Shown in pieces: positions 1-13,971 of a DNA stretch of 64,000 nucleotides (positions are counted from its first letter, which is position 1; each line of letters begins with the position of its first letter). The notes under the pieces are model-generated. The model was not told the DNA's origin, ran no database searches, and was given only the letters and a program-made list of their open reading frames with translations. Source of the DNA: Chamaea fasciata (lineage: Eukaryota; Chordata; Aves; Passeriformes; Sylviidae); the NCBI GenBank assembly GCA_029207755.1, contig JARCOQ010000017.1, positions 992,001 to 1,056,000 on the forward strand. Direction: 5' to 3'. Made by a program: the position numbers and the translations under genes.

Positions 1-3000
1 TTTTACCTTCTTTCACCTTGCTTTGAGATTTTGGGTTCCATCCCCACCTGTTTCTAGACTTCTTTCCTCCAAAACTTGTTTTATGTCTAACATATTACTG
101 TTAAATGGCACTGGGAGCTCCTAGTCAGTCCTGAAGTGCTTCCACATGAGCTTTTGCCATTCAGTCTCCAAACCCAAGGATACTCTGAACCCTATTGAAT
201 CAATTCCTATTTCATGAATTTCTAGTATCTGAAGCATTTGTGTTTTCCCAGAGTGGACAGTGTGGCTCTGAGCTGCCCTTGGCACAGAACATTCCCTGGA
301 GCTGGCCAGCTCCTGAAGGGACAGCCACATTCACCAGGCCACCTCTGAGGGCTCTCACCTTTACCAACAGCGTGGAGAACAACCCTGCAGGCACACTGAT
401 CACTGGGGACCTCTTGTCCTGTGCTCTCTTATCCCAGATCCTGTAAAAGTGCACTTTTACACTCTGACCAGGTCACTCAGAGCCGGGAGGTGCAGAAATC
501 GACCACCAACCCAACCCAGCTGCCAGCTGAGCTTGACTCTGTGTCACTGCCATGGGTTAACACACACGCAGAGCAGAGCCTGACTGCCCTGTCAGCTGCC
601 CGTGTCTCCCAGTCCTGCTGGAGCACTGGAGAAAGGTGTGTGAGCCCCTCCTGCTCATCCTGGGCACAGCACGAGGAGTGGAACGTCACATCCCGGGGAC
701 GTGCAGTGACAGGAACCTCTGCCAGGTGTTTCCAGGCATATCAGCAGGTCAGAGGGACACACTGCAGAACCTGAGCTGCTACAGAAAATCAGCCACTGGT
801 TTCTTTGAGCTCATTGAATACATCTACTTTAGAAAATGTTTAGAAAAGAATTTCTAGAGCTGTGTAAGCAAAAAAAAAAAAAATCTAATAAAATGCCTGG
901 CAATTTTTTAAACTGTTAACGTGATTTTGATTGTTCACTGAATGTCTGACTGCAGATCCCCATATTGATTCATATTGTGTATGATATCCAACAGTGAGGG
1001 GTCCTAAATCAGATCTGGTCTGGTTAGGGGTATTAAATAAAAATAAACACATCACTATGAATTTCTCCTTTCAAATGCTTCAGTGCTATTCTTAGTTCTT
1101 TCTGAATTCTCTGATTTTTTTCAATCTAGACCCAGACTTAGAAGGCTGATTTTACAATACAGAAACCTCTAGAAAGAGAAATGAGCCCAATTGTCTCACT
1201 CTGGCCCCAAAAGAGCTGCTCAATTAAGACTGCCATTTAGGCAATAACTGCCCGTTGGATTAAATCTGATAAACTACATAAAAAATGCTGTCCAGTCCAT
1301 TATCAGGACTACCGAGCCAGTTGTTCCCCACCAGAAATTCCACGTTTGCTCCGTGAAAATCTTTTCCTTCTTAAAACTTCCATTGGAAAATACTTATTTT
1401 CTGAACTGAAACAACTGAAATTGGAATAGACAAGGCTCCAAGCTAACCGTAAAACTGTCTTTAATTAAGAAATTGTTTGAACTCCAAATCCAGGGCATGT
1501 TCTTTGCATCTGAGACAAGCAAGGGAAACAGTTTTAAAGCCACATGCCTCTGGTGACAGATAAGCGTTTCACTAGAAAGAGCAAAGTGCTTCCTTCCTTT
1601 GTTCTAATTTCAAACCAGAGCAACACCAAAAAAACTACGCGATGTGTAGCTCCTGCACTGAGGTCCTGGTGAGAGCCTGTACCCGGTTTCTGACCTGAAA
1701 AGATGTCACACATGTACTCTCTGGGGAGCAGGAAACTGCGTGAGTGCTTCCTGTGGCTTTGAGCTTCTCATCACACTCCTGGCACTGGAGCAAAGACAAG
1801 TTGCCTTCACGTTATTTGGGGTTTTTTTCCAGTCAATGGCCTATTTTCTGTAACAGGGCAGCTGAGCAGCCTTATAGAGCTCTGCACTGCAGTCGGAGGC
1901 ACCACTACACCTGCAGTGAGTGACAGCGGAGCCTGAAATCAGTCCCTGTCACTGCTGTGCCGGCCCCGTGTCCCCATGTGCTCAGACAGCCTTTGGGAAG
2001 CTGGTGCTGCCATCCTGCACTGCTGCTGTTTGCGGGCAGCTCTCCCAAGCCCGGACACGTCGCCCTCGTGCTCTGAGCTGCTGTAGACATACCCCCAGGG
2101 CTTGTTTGGATTAGGATCCCAGCCGCGATTACAGCCGAGTAAAGTCCAAGCACCTCGCACAGACGTGACCTAAAATCCCCAAAATCGTGCTGTGCTGGAG
2201 CTGCAGCTCTCCTGACACAACTCTGCCTGCAGGTGACCTCTGGGGCCAGGGACAGCACCTGGACTGGGCACTGCCAGAGCCAACTGCAACGTGGCCCGAG
2301 CAGAGACTAAGGCTAAGCTGCCTGGACGTGAGCGGCTACAGCAGGAGCTTACTCTGAGTAACAACCACCGTCCCAGTGCTCACAAACTGTTTGGATGTTT
2401 TTTACTGGAAAATAACCACGTAATACCCTTGGCAGGGTTCGCTACTCTGCATTTTATCATGTTCAGGGTAAAACTCGAGGGGAACACCCCCATCCTTTTC
2501 CGTTTGCTCACAATTCAGTGAAAGAACACTCACGGGCCCTTCCATGCTGGTTAACGTTGTCATTTAGGGTGCTCGGGGCTGCTGCCACGCCGGGAGCAGC
2601 TCTCCCTCTGCAGGGCCAGGCACAGCTCCCCAGGAAGGCTGCACACACCTCACACCTTCCTCTGTGGGCAGCAAACCCAGAACCTGCCCGGGTGGGGATC
2701 TCTTGGCAGGGAACTGAGAATGAGCCAAAGCAGTTTACAACAGGAAAGTAAAAGCCAGAGAATAGGTTAGGTGCAGAGGTGTTCAGTCCCCAACTTTTTG
2801 AGTCACGTTCTGAAGTTTTCACGGGGCTGAGAACTGCACCCCTTCCTATCCTCAGAGCCTCTCCTTTCTCTACGCTAAGATCCCACTCTCAAATTATCCT
2901 TTGTTGCTGCCTCCCGAAGCCCCACAGTCCCACCTCTCCAACGGTGCATTCCTGGTGTCTGAGGACAATTCCTACCTCCCAGGGAAAGCAGGAATTCTCA

Positions 3001-6000
3001 GGCTGTGGATCACATATTCCATTCAGTCCGTAAGTCCCTGAGTGGAGGTGAACTCTCCCCTCCGTGCCAGGTACAAACTCAGCACAGGTGAGGCCACGGC
3101 CCCTTGCCCCCTGTGCTGGACCCCAAACACAGCCACTGCCAGCTCTGGCTTTGGGAGAAGAGCTGGAGGACTCCAGGAAATTCCGAGGAATCACATAACC
3201 CCAGAAGAATGTGATTTTACAATCTTTTTTTACCAGAGGGGGAAGAATTTACTGGCATGAAGATTTGAACCCAGATGTTTTCACCAGGCACAATTTTGTT
3301 TTTCTTTGCATTCAATCATGACACTGAGTACAGCCCACAGTTGGGTTAGATTAATGCACTCACAGGCAGGCAGCATTCCTTACACACTCTCATTTACTCT
3401 GCAATATGCATTTACTTAGTTCCAGCAACACAACAATTCCCTCTGGCACCGGCTCAGCTGAACGGTTCAAAAAGACTCAGATTTAGCTGATGGTGGATTT
3501 ACACACAGTAATTTCTCCTGCCTTTCCCTTCATGTCAGCCCCACTGGTGGCCACATACACAGGCCTACAGATGTGCCCCCACATTCAAAGATTTCTAAGC
3601 TGGTCAGGTATTTAAAACTCAATAAAAATGAATTCTTGTTCCAAAATCCAGCAGCTGGCCAGAGTTAAGTAGATCTGATACAGCAGAAAGAGAGGCAGTC
3701 AGGGGGATTACCCATACAAAGCTAAACATAAACTCTCTCAGTCCTGGGAGAATAAACTTCAGATTCAATTTCCAAATGCACCCAGACTAATAAATTTCCA
3801 TAGAAAGTCTTCTCAGGAACTCTTACTGAATAAGCATAAACCAACCAACTGAAAGACATTTAGTGACCAAACCAAGTTAATTCACAAGTGCCGGGAAAAA
3901 CACCCGCAAATACTTCAGAGTTTTGCTTCAACCAATAAAAAGTCAGGAAAATAATCTAAATTATTAAATATCTAAATAACTTTAATTTTTTTTTCCTCAC
4001 AGAACAGCAGAAAATTGTGTAGAATTCAACGTGCCTTTAAGAAACACAAAACCAATGGGGACAGCCAAGTGCAGGAAGCTGCTGCAGCTCCTGGGGAAAG
4101 CCAAGTTTGCCCTCCCAACGCTGTGTTGTGAGCACAAGGTCACGGAGGATGTTGGCTCTGCAGTGAGACCTTCTGTCGCAGCTTTCCTGCGCTGTGTGAA
4201 AGATTAAACGGGCCCCCAGAGTGGGACCGACAGAAGAATGATTTTTTTTATTGAGGAGCATGAAGATGAGTGGAGTTGGATGCATCACCCGCTCCTCTGT
4301 CTCCCACTGGATTGTGAGTCACGTGGTGTGGCAGCAGCAAGTCAATTAGCGGGGTAATTAACAAAGCCATCGGTGCAGAGCACCCGGCACTCACCCTGCC
4401 AGTGTCAGCAGTGTCCTTGGAGGGGTGAGGCGGACAATAAAGTAAAAACGATCTCCATTTTGGAGAGCTGGGAACTTGGCCCCCTCTAGCCTGAGTTATC
4501 AGGCCGGACTTTGCCCATGGTCCGATCCCAATTTTAGGTCAGCTCTGCAGGAGGATGTTCCAGAGCAGGGAACTCCTGGAACTGCCCCAGGATTCCCTGG
4601 AAGTCCGTGGAGCGTGTACCAGCTCTGGATGCAGCATTGTTTGTGCTGCCAATCCACCCTCGTTTCTCAAAGATCCCCAGGATGTCTAAGCTGTTCTGAT
4701 GCCTTCCTCAAACTAGTCGCAACTAGTCTTTGATGGGAGAAAAAAACTAGGCCTCTATAAATCTACTGTTTGTGCAGAAAATAACTTCCCTCTTGTTCAA
4801 GTTGTACCTTGGCTGATTCCAGAACTGGTCCGTGCTTGTGCTAAGTGCACTGAGAGCTAATAAAAACTGCCTTGGATTAGAAATAGGGCTCTTTATTCAG
4901 CATTCCAAATGGAGACACTGAGATGACTGAGCAGTCCATTGAGCATTTTGATTTCATTCCGAAGCATTGTTGGATTTCATGCATTTATGAACTGGCAAAC
5001 CCCTCCATCCCAGGATCCTACGATGGTGTTCTCATTGCTGTTTCACCCAGACCACCAAAAACAATCTCTTCAGTGCCAAATATCCACAATGTAGAGTGGA
5101 AATGGAAGTGTCACCACCTGGGGTGTGCTCAGCTGGACCATGGCCTGCTCCCCACCACGCTGGGATACCTGATGTGTCCCACACCCGGGGTACAGAGTCA
5201 AGGGAGTTTTCTTGAATTTAGTCTAGAACTAGACTTTCATTTTGCATAAATTCGGGTTTTTAGCACTATTTTTTTTTTTCATTTCCTTTTGTTTACTGTA
5301 GCATCACCTCTGAACACTGAGCACCCCTGCAGACAACCTCAACACGTCATGGTAAATTTGCCCAGCAACCAAAGCAGCCCATTTCTCCTCTCATTTACAG
5401 TGGTGTAAATGAGGGTGGCTTCAAAGCAGCAGCTGAAGTGATACACGTAGAAACACAGCAGAAGTGACTGGAAAACAATTCCTCAGAATTTGTAACTGCT
5501 TGTAAACCAGGGAGTTCTGAATGTACATAGTTTAGAGTAGGAATCTTTGTCTCAACTGACAGCTCTGTCTCAAGTGACAGGAGCACTGCTTGTACTTCCC
5601 CCATGGCAAAAAACGCAACACAGGAATGGTGCTTTACCCCCAGGGAATTTTATCAGTCAGAACGGGTTTGTATTCATGCAAATTAAAGCTCTGTTCCCAC
5701 CCAGCACTGTCAAACAGCTCCGAATTTCAGCTGTACAGCGACTCCTAACTCTGATTTACACCGTGCACTCACCCAGCTCGCCCTGTTTCAAGCAGAAGTT
5801 TGAACAAGTTTTCAATAAAAGCCCCCTCCAACCAGTATCTCTGTTAGTCTCTTAGATGAACACCACACTGACATCTTGAAGAAAACCACAAATGTTCATG
5901 TGTCAATAGGAAGAAATATCCATGTGTCAATGTGCCAAGCCCAAATCAGGCGGGCAGTGGGCGTGCAGCCTGATTTCAGTGAAACCTGGAGAGCCCAAAC

Positions 6001-9000
6001 CCACGTGCTGTAAACTCCTGACATCTCCCATCTGTTCTCAGAGGCAGCTGCATTTTTCCCTCTCTCCGGGCTAGCTGTGTTGTAAGCCCCATCCCTTGCA
6101 CTTTGCATAGGCAAAACCCCCTATTACTACACGATTCCACAATTACCATAATGACATATGTTGGTATTTGAACACCGTGAGCTCACTTTGCAGCAAACCT
6201 CAAAGCACCCAGCTGCTCTGCTCCGCGCTGCAAAGCCCTGCCACGGTTTTTAAAATCACTCGGGGCTCAGCCAAACCTTCCCAACGCGGCGCTCCGCTCA
6301 TTATCATCCTACTTCTTAAACATTCCCTCCCTCCCGGCCCTGCCCTCCGCTATCTTCCCACACGGGACACGCCTGTGGAACTCCTGGGCTAGAAAAGCAA
6401 AGTAAACAATCATCCCTGAGCTGCCAGGGAACAGCGTGTGCAGCCCCGGCCAGGGCTGACAGCTGACACTGCTTGTCTGGGACGCATTTGCTGATAAGGA
6501 TGAATGAGTTTGTGCATTTCCTCAAAAACTCCGCGTCCCATCAATCAGCACCTGAGAGGAACGACCTGTCTGGCAATGATCCTGACACCCACTCCTCTCC
6601 TCAGCTCCTCCGAGGACGTATTCCAGAGAACCCTGGAGTTATCCCAGCAAGATCACAGGAATGCGGTGCTTGGACACCTTCGGTGCTGACCTGGCTTAAC
6701 ACAGAGCTCAGCTTTTCATTCTGAAGCAGCAGAATTCTGCCATCAGAAGGGGTTGGGAGGATGGAACACATCTCAGGCATGTGGTCTAATCTGTAAAAGT
6801 CTCCTGTATAAAATTACTTCATGATTTTAACCACTACAGAGCTCCAAAGTCAGAAGACTGGTTTTTTTTTCATTCATAATTAAAATAATCAGTGCAGTCC
6901 TTGATAAAGCAAATTAATCTGATAAACAAGTATTTACCTTTCAGTGTTCATTTTTCTCAGGACAAACCTCAATATGCAGAGTTTACCTCTGAGTTCTACA
7001 GCAGCAGGAGGATGTATAAGACAGGAATTGTTCCCTATCTCATTCATCATCTCATTACCAATGACATTTACATTTTTCAGTGCAGGTTGTCAAAGCAGGA
7101 CACGTTAAATACTTTGGCCTTTTGCAGAACCTGCCCAGCTAATTTTTGCACAGTTTGTTTGGGCACAGAGGTATGTGAGGTTCATGTGGTGATAAGAAAT
7201 GAAGGTTACACTGAACGATCAAGGAAGGAAAGAATTCTACTTTAGGTGAGAGGAGGTGAAGCCAGGACGCAGTGACAGAACCCAGGGTGGAGAAATTTAA
7301 TTGCTTCTGCTGGGTCTCCCTGGGCTCTGCTCCCTGCAGGACACTGGGACCAAGCTCCCTTGGCTGTTCTGCTGGAGAATTCCATGTCCCACAGAGACTC
7401 TAGGAGATTATATCTGATCCTGATGTGAAGGTGTCCAAAGACTCTGACATACAGAGTAATTTATCCATCAGAACAACCCAAACTGTGTCTCCTTAGATAA
7501 TTTAATTCCTGCAGAACCTTCCCTTGGGATGGTACAAACTGATTGTTCCTCTTTACACTGCGGTGGCACGAGGAAGGGAATGCTCCTGGACAATTACAGG
7601 TACCTCAGCCCTCTCTGAGCCAGCTGAGGTTTTTTATCTGCCCCTGCTTCTCCTGTGCTGATATCCCGACCTGCTGCACTGCTCAGGATTCAATTCCCAA
7701 AGCGCAGAGCGCGCACCCAGCAGCCCTCAGCGCACACTGACAAAAGACACTCTGACCACGGCAGCCTCAGCTTCGTGGGGGTTTTGCTAAATTTGTGAGA
7801 CGCATTTGAAAAACAGAAATAATGGTAGATACACTTGTAAGGGCTCTGTCCCACTGGTGGTGAGCAGCAAAAGGATGAATAGTGCCATGAGTATCTTTTA
7901 CAAATACAAATGATGAGACAATGTAGAGTTAATGAAATCTCCGTCAGCTATCTCTCTTAAAACATGTTGCAAACACTTGAATTTCTTCTTTTCCCAGCTC
8001 TGCATTCTCTGAAGAATATTATAATTTATTGTCTGGAGCCATATTTGGTATTTAGTGCCTCAAGAAGCTTGTGAAAAAAGATCTGTTTGTTACATGAAAA
8101 TGAAAACATGTTGTGGTTTCACCTCAGTTTCTTTCCTTCTCCCCCACTTCTAAAGAGAAGAGACAATTTTAAGAAGCAAGAAAAGTAAACAACCCAGATA
8201 TAAAAAAATATACAAACACAAATACAAACAAAAACAACTCATAAGTTAGGAAAAAACTGGAACTTGTGCCTGGGGTAAAGCATGTAAAAAGGGGTGATTT
8301 ATTCAAGGGCAGAATTTTGGCATTTTCTTTAGCTTCAAGTAAATAAATAAGACAAAGAAAAGTCTTTTCATCTGATTGTTTTGCAGTGCCTGAGGCTATG
8401 TACGTTGGACACTGTTTGCAACTGTTTTCATTTAGGGATGAGTGAAGTGGTTCAATTAGAACATGAGCAGCTCGGAACCTTTGCTGTGAATAAATCAGAA
8501 TATTTCTGGGAATGTTCAAGGAAGTCCAGTTAATTGTCACTATTTGCCTCTTTGTAGTCATGTGTTGGGACACTGTCTGGATTCAGGAGTGCCACCATAT
8601 AGCCCAGCCCCATTCTGTTACGCTTAATTCTGCTGATCAAAACACTTTGAACTGGTTGGGCCAGCAGCACACAGAAATTTGGGGGAACTAACCCAAATAA
8701 AAGACGAAGTTTTGAGTTCCACCCGTTACAAAATTCTCACACCCACCACTGCGCCCTTTGCTTCTGTGGAAAAAAGGAAAAAAAGGAGCTGTGGCCGCCT
8801 CCAAGGAGAGGAGCCCTGGAGCACGAATCCAGAGGCTGGCTCTGCACCAGGGCTCTGCAGAGGTGAGAAGATGTGCAGGAGAAGGGCTTGGAGGGACGCT
8901 CACTCTATTACAAACACTCCCAATTTCAAGAGCGTGGCCCAAGTGAGGGAGGCAAGCACACACGTAAATGTGCATTATGCCTTAGTTAGAGAATTCAGTC

Positions 9001-12000
9001 ACCTACGTGGAACAATGAGTTTTATGTATCTTCGGATTTATCTGGCATGAAAAACGTAATTGTCACTTTGCACAATACTCAGGAAGTCACGCTTTCTCTG
9101 AGATGCAGGCTCCTTTCACAGAAACATGTAAATACCTCCAAGAATACAGGTATTTTTCTACAAAGGGGTATTGTGCGTGTCTTGGATGCCAAAATAGCTG
9201 TAATTGTTATACTGCTTCCTACTGAGTGGAAGATTTAGAAGTGCACCTTTATGTTTATGGAAGAGCAGCAACAATTAGCAAAATTAATTTAGAATTGTGA
9301 ATTCTTTTTCGGTCTGGATTACTGTGTTTTTTTACATTATGGAAAAGTAGAATATTTATTAAAATACTCTGAGTGCACAGACTCGTTCAATGCTGTTTCC
9401 ACTGTGTGTCATGCAGAACTCTGAGCCCTACTAGACAGCCCTAAACTCATCAGTTCCTGGTTCTGCACATCAGAAGGGCCCAGCTGGCACCTTATCCCAC
9501 ATCACCCATCCGTGCAGCTTCCATCTGTGGATTCCCTTATCCCTCACAAATCCAAGGCTGTGCTCTGTTCTCCTGCCAGCCCTGAGCAGCAGCTCGCTTC
9601 TGAGGATGCTCTGAACGTTCCATTCACTCTTTCTGTGCAAGCAGCTGTTGAGGAGCTCCAGATAGTGACAGCGAAGGCAAGCAGGCACAGAATTGTCACA
9701 GAAAGATTCTCTCTTCCATGCAAGGCTGGGCATTAGAGAGAAAATGGGAACCAGATTGCAGTAACTAAAAGTTTTCATACAGACAATGACGGAGAATCAT
9801 GATTTGAATTTTGATCCTTTTGATCCCTCAGTTTTGCGAATGCACAGATAACAGAAGTGTACTGTCATGCAGAGAGAAGGGTAGTATTTTAAAAAGAAAT
9901 GCATACTACATTAGCTCACAGGAATGTTTACGATTCGGAATGTGTGACCTGTTTCAGTTTCTCAGCACTAGACAGTGACTATTCCAGGCTCAGGCTCCTT
10001 CCACTTACTATATTTAGAACTGAGCAGCCACTTCGCACTGAATCACATCTTTCTTCCTTCGCGCTTCTCCTGATTACAGCCGGCTCTGAACCTGAAGTTT
10101 GTCAGAACATTTTCCCCGAACTGCTGTCCGCGTGGTGACCCCCCACTGCAGTTCCTTGCAGCTGAGTTAAGGAGCACTGATAAATGTGCATTTCCCAGCT
10201 GGCTGAACGTTCCACCAGGATTCCCAGCTCCGAAAGGGGCGGCGACAATCGAAAACCCCGTTCATTCATTCCCTCCTTCCCAGCAGCATTCCTTGGCCTG
10301 GGGCCAGATGCCATTTGACGTCACGGCTCTAACCAGGAACATAATGTGCTGGCGCTGCGACAAGAGTTCTACTATGGAAAAAAACAGCAACAAGTAGGAA
10401 CTTATCGGGCTGGCTGGGAAGAGGGAGTTTGGAGAACGAGGATGACGGCAAATCAGCAGAAAATTCAATGAACTGTGTCAGGTCCAATATTTTGCTTTTG
10501 CTTTTCTGCACAGCACCTTCTTAGGTTACTACTCCAAAGCACCAATCCTATTAACACAGACACCACAGAGCAAAAAGATGCCCTAAAACACCGAATACTT
10601 TCCAGTCTACTCTTTGTAGCACTTGCTGAAGTGCTCCAAAAGGTCTGTTCTTTCTTGCTTTTTTTACTTCACAATATTTCAAACACAATAATTCCAAGAT
10701 TTATTTTCTGCTCTGCGGTAGATTTGTATTTTTTAAAAAACCTCTGTTATGTTTATTTGAGTTAAATATTAAACAGGTCTTTAAGTAGAGACTGTGCAGT
10801 GTTAGTACACAAAACTCGGAAGGTGGTTTAAGGACAGGAAAAAAAATTTGTAAGTCTCTTCATAACCATAATTAAGGTGCTGGGTAAAAAACAAAGATGA
10901 ACAAGCTTCCAAAGTAATTACTAAGCACAGAAATAAAATAAAAATAAATACAAAAGAGACTAGGAAATATTCGAAGAGCAACAACTGCATAGGGTGTTGC
11001 TGATCCGAGTTTAGAATGCCAGATTGACAGTCAGCAGAGTTCCGCCACTGACACCCACAGCTGTAGCACTGCAGGTGTTGACTTGGAGAAGTTCATAGGA
11101 GAAATTCCCTGAACCGTCTGTGAATCTCAGGATAGTCTGTCATGGAATTAATTTTTGGAAACAAATGTATGTGTCAGTAATTTCAAACGTGATCCTCAAG
11201 AAAACCTTCGAAAGATGTCCATCGCCTTCCTGAGTTCTTGGGCTCTTCACAGGAAATGCTGTGTTTCAATTGCTCTGGAATTCAAGGCTGCTCAGCAAAC
11301 GCCACTAGACAGCTCTCTGAATTTCAGTGCATCTCCAAGGACCCTGTTCCTGCTCACTTCAGGCGGGAAGGACATTGTGGGAAATGAGCTATGCACTTCC
11401 TTCCACAGTGAGAGGCTGAACTAGAGTCACGAATATCTCGTGTCCCTTCCAAGCCAATATCAGCAATTCCTTCTGGCCCAGGTCATCAGACCCCACAGCA
11501 TCACTAAGCGGAGTGTCCAAATCCCTTTTCAGCTGAATATGCCCAGTCATCAGGGACATATGAAGTGGAAAAAGTTCACAAACATTGTGTTTCACTGAAA
11601 TCTGGAACTACTTAAGCTGAAATGAGACAAATCTGGACAATAGCATCCCCACTCTGCATGGAAAAAATGCCCTGCCCAAGTCCATGGAGAGTTTTATCTG
11701 TTCCATGGAGAGTTTTATCTGGGTGCCAGTGCCTAATAAACCTCTCACCCCTTGGTGAGCTCATTATCCCAGTACCTGCTAATCAGCAGGAGCAATATAG
11801 GCATAGTTAATGATGACAGCTGACAAAACTGAGCTCTGCTGAAATACCACGGGACAGTGTCTATAGTGAACTGCAAGCTGCACCTACCCACCCTACAGAT
11901 GGATTGATGAAAGTGAATTCTTGTCAAGTCACACCATCACTAAAAGGTTATCCTGGCCTCAGAAATGTTAGTTTGAGTTAAAACCCTGGCATGGAGCAAA

Positions 12001-13500
12001 CATTACCTATCAATTTGACATCATTTCATAATGACTAAATTAGAAGTCATTTTAACAGTTAAACCATAATTGTAACATTATTTTTTTCCATCCCCTTTGT
12101 AAGTAATTCTTATTGATTGCTCTTAGTTTGAGCAATAAAGAATATTTTCAAAGTAGCCACAGATTTATCTCTTAATTTGTAATGGATGCTCTGCTAGCTT
12201 CACGTCTCACTGAGCCACTTCTCTTTGACCAAAGCTTCATTACTGAGCATTTACCACTCCTTGGTCAATAGTAACTGCCCTCAGGCTCATATATCCGTCC
12301 TTCTCCCATGCCTGGCTTGGCACTGATAAAAGCTGCTTCACGAGAGAAGAAAAAAATTATTGAAAAAAATTATTAAATTCAACATTTTCCATACTTTTAA
12401 GCTCTAATGCAAAATTTCAATCTCACCTCAGCTGGATTTTGCCTGCCAACAGCTTGGATTTTCTCTAATCCCTAAAAAACTGCTGTATTGCAAAAACAAT
12501 TGGTTGGATGCCTCTTGTGAAATCATTAATTTGACAAGTTCCATGATATTTTGAATAACTTATTTAATGGATTTCCCCTTGTTCATTATTTACTCGGGAT
12601 CAATGGCTTATGTGCAGAATGTGCAAACCTAAACACAAACAAGCCCCAACTGTCTTATTGCCCCAACACACAATTTTGGTTTGGGGTGTGCGTGGCCCCA
12701 CCTTTCCCAAGCCAGGACACAGTGCCAGAATTCCAGGCCACGAGGTGGATCATGGATCCAGGGCACTGCTCATCTGGGCAACACATGCAGGACAAGCAGG
12801 GGAGGAACCCTTCCCAGAGAGGAGGAGACAAACCAAGATGCACAAAGGCTAAAAGCCACTGGATGCTGATCACTGCTTGAACCACTTGAGCCTGCTCAGG
12901 AATAAGTATCTGAGAAATATCCTGAAGTATCAAAATCTGGCTGCGTTCCAAACTGGAACAGACTAAAGATCTTCCAGGTCTTTTCCAAGAGGAGAACGTG
13001 AGCACATAACCCTTGTAACAGGCAGACAAATCCCCAACAGGTAATTCTTGAGACATTTCTCAGGGACACAGGAGGCACAAGGCAAAGCTGGGGCTGCCAG
13101 CACTGAGCACTGCACCTCTCCACCTTCCAGAACAGGAGGGTCCCTCACATTCTCTTCCTCTGGCTACAAATTCCATCTGAGGCTCAGATGGTTTTTTGTA
13201 AAAAGTACATATCCACGAGTGTTCCCTCTTCAGAACCCAGTGTTTTTAGACAAAGGATGCTTTGCTAAAACATTCCCAACCAGTGCTCAATCCCTGCTCG
13301 TCCAAGCTCAGCTACATATTTCTGTTTCAGATAAGGAAATGAAACCTTGAAGCCCAGACTATTGTGATTCACTCAAGTGTTGCATGGTGGAATGAATTTC
13401 AGAGATGCTGCTTGACTGAAAAACTGCAATTTGCTGTGAAGACGCCGCCTTTCCCTGCACTTCAAACTACGCTCTGGCAACCGAGATTTTTCACTTCATA
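1..13500. other. Intergenic DNA, no supported gene
   Basis: Both strands were read. The only open frames are short (under about 135 codons), none resembles a protein I recognise, and none is flanked by convincing splice sites or a CpG-rich promoter. The sequence is AT-moderate with scattered A or T runs, such as an A-run near 870. In the mammalian order CEBPB lies on this side of PTPN1, but no bZIP-coding exon is visible. Enhancers or a non-coding RNA could be present and would not be recognised by eye. Confidence 0.7.
11681..11721. repeat. Short direct duplication, about 20 bp
   Basis: The 20 bases at 11681-11700, beginning TCCATGGAGAG, recur identically at 11702-11721 after a single spacer base. 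This looks like a simple replication-slippage duplication in intergenic DNA. No function is inferred. Confidence 0.85.
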
Positions 13501-13707
13501 AAACATGATGTTCTAAATTAAATCATTGAAAATGCTTTGCTGTAGCAGACATGAAGTCCCTTGTTCCAGCTTAAAAGTTCCTTGTGGGAAAAACAACAAC
13601 AACAACAAAAACAACAAAGCTAAAATGACCCTGAGACAAACTGTAAAATAGTATAGAAATTGTCTTGTTGGGAACAGACCCTCTGTAGATAAAGGTGGTT
13701 TCTGTTT

Positions 13708-13731
13708 TTTTAAGGACCTTAGTCCTTAAAA
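13708..13731. repeat. Inverted repeat, 10-bp arms
   Basis: The left arm TTTTAAGGAC (13708-13717) and the right arm GTCCTTAAAA (13722-13731) are perfect reverse complements separated by four bases. The repeat could form a short hairpin in RNA or a cruciform. Only 218 bp separate it from the next palindrome. Confidence 0.85.
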
Positions 13732-13949
13732 CACATATTAGTTTTGGTTGCCATGCACACCTGCTCCCTGAGAGGTCACTGTGACCCGTTCATATTGATC
13801 TCCATGCAGATAGGAGTGAACTGTTGGTATTTTGTAAGTGTTCCATGTTTTCACAGACAGTATTTTTCATAGGAACCAGAATAAATTGGCTTGGTTAAAT
13901 TTTCTCCTGTTTTATCAGCTACAAAAGAGAGGTTCATTCCTGCTGGAAG

Positions 13950-13971
13950 GGTTTTCTTTATAAAGAAAACC
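13950..13971. repeat. Perfect 22-bp palindrome
   Basis: The half-site GGTTTTCTTTA (13950-13960) is followed directly by its exact reverse complement (13961-13971). There is no spacer and the centre is TATA-like. It may be the remnant of a small inverted-repeat element or a chance AT-rich palindrome. Confidence 0.88.
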
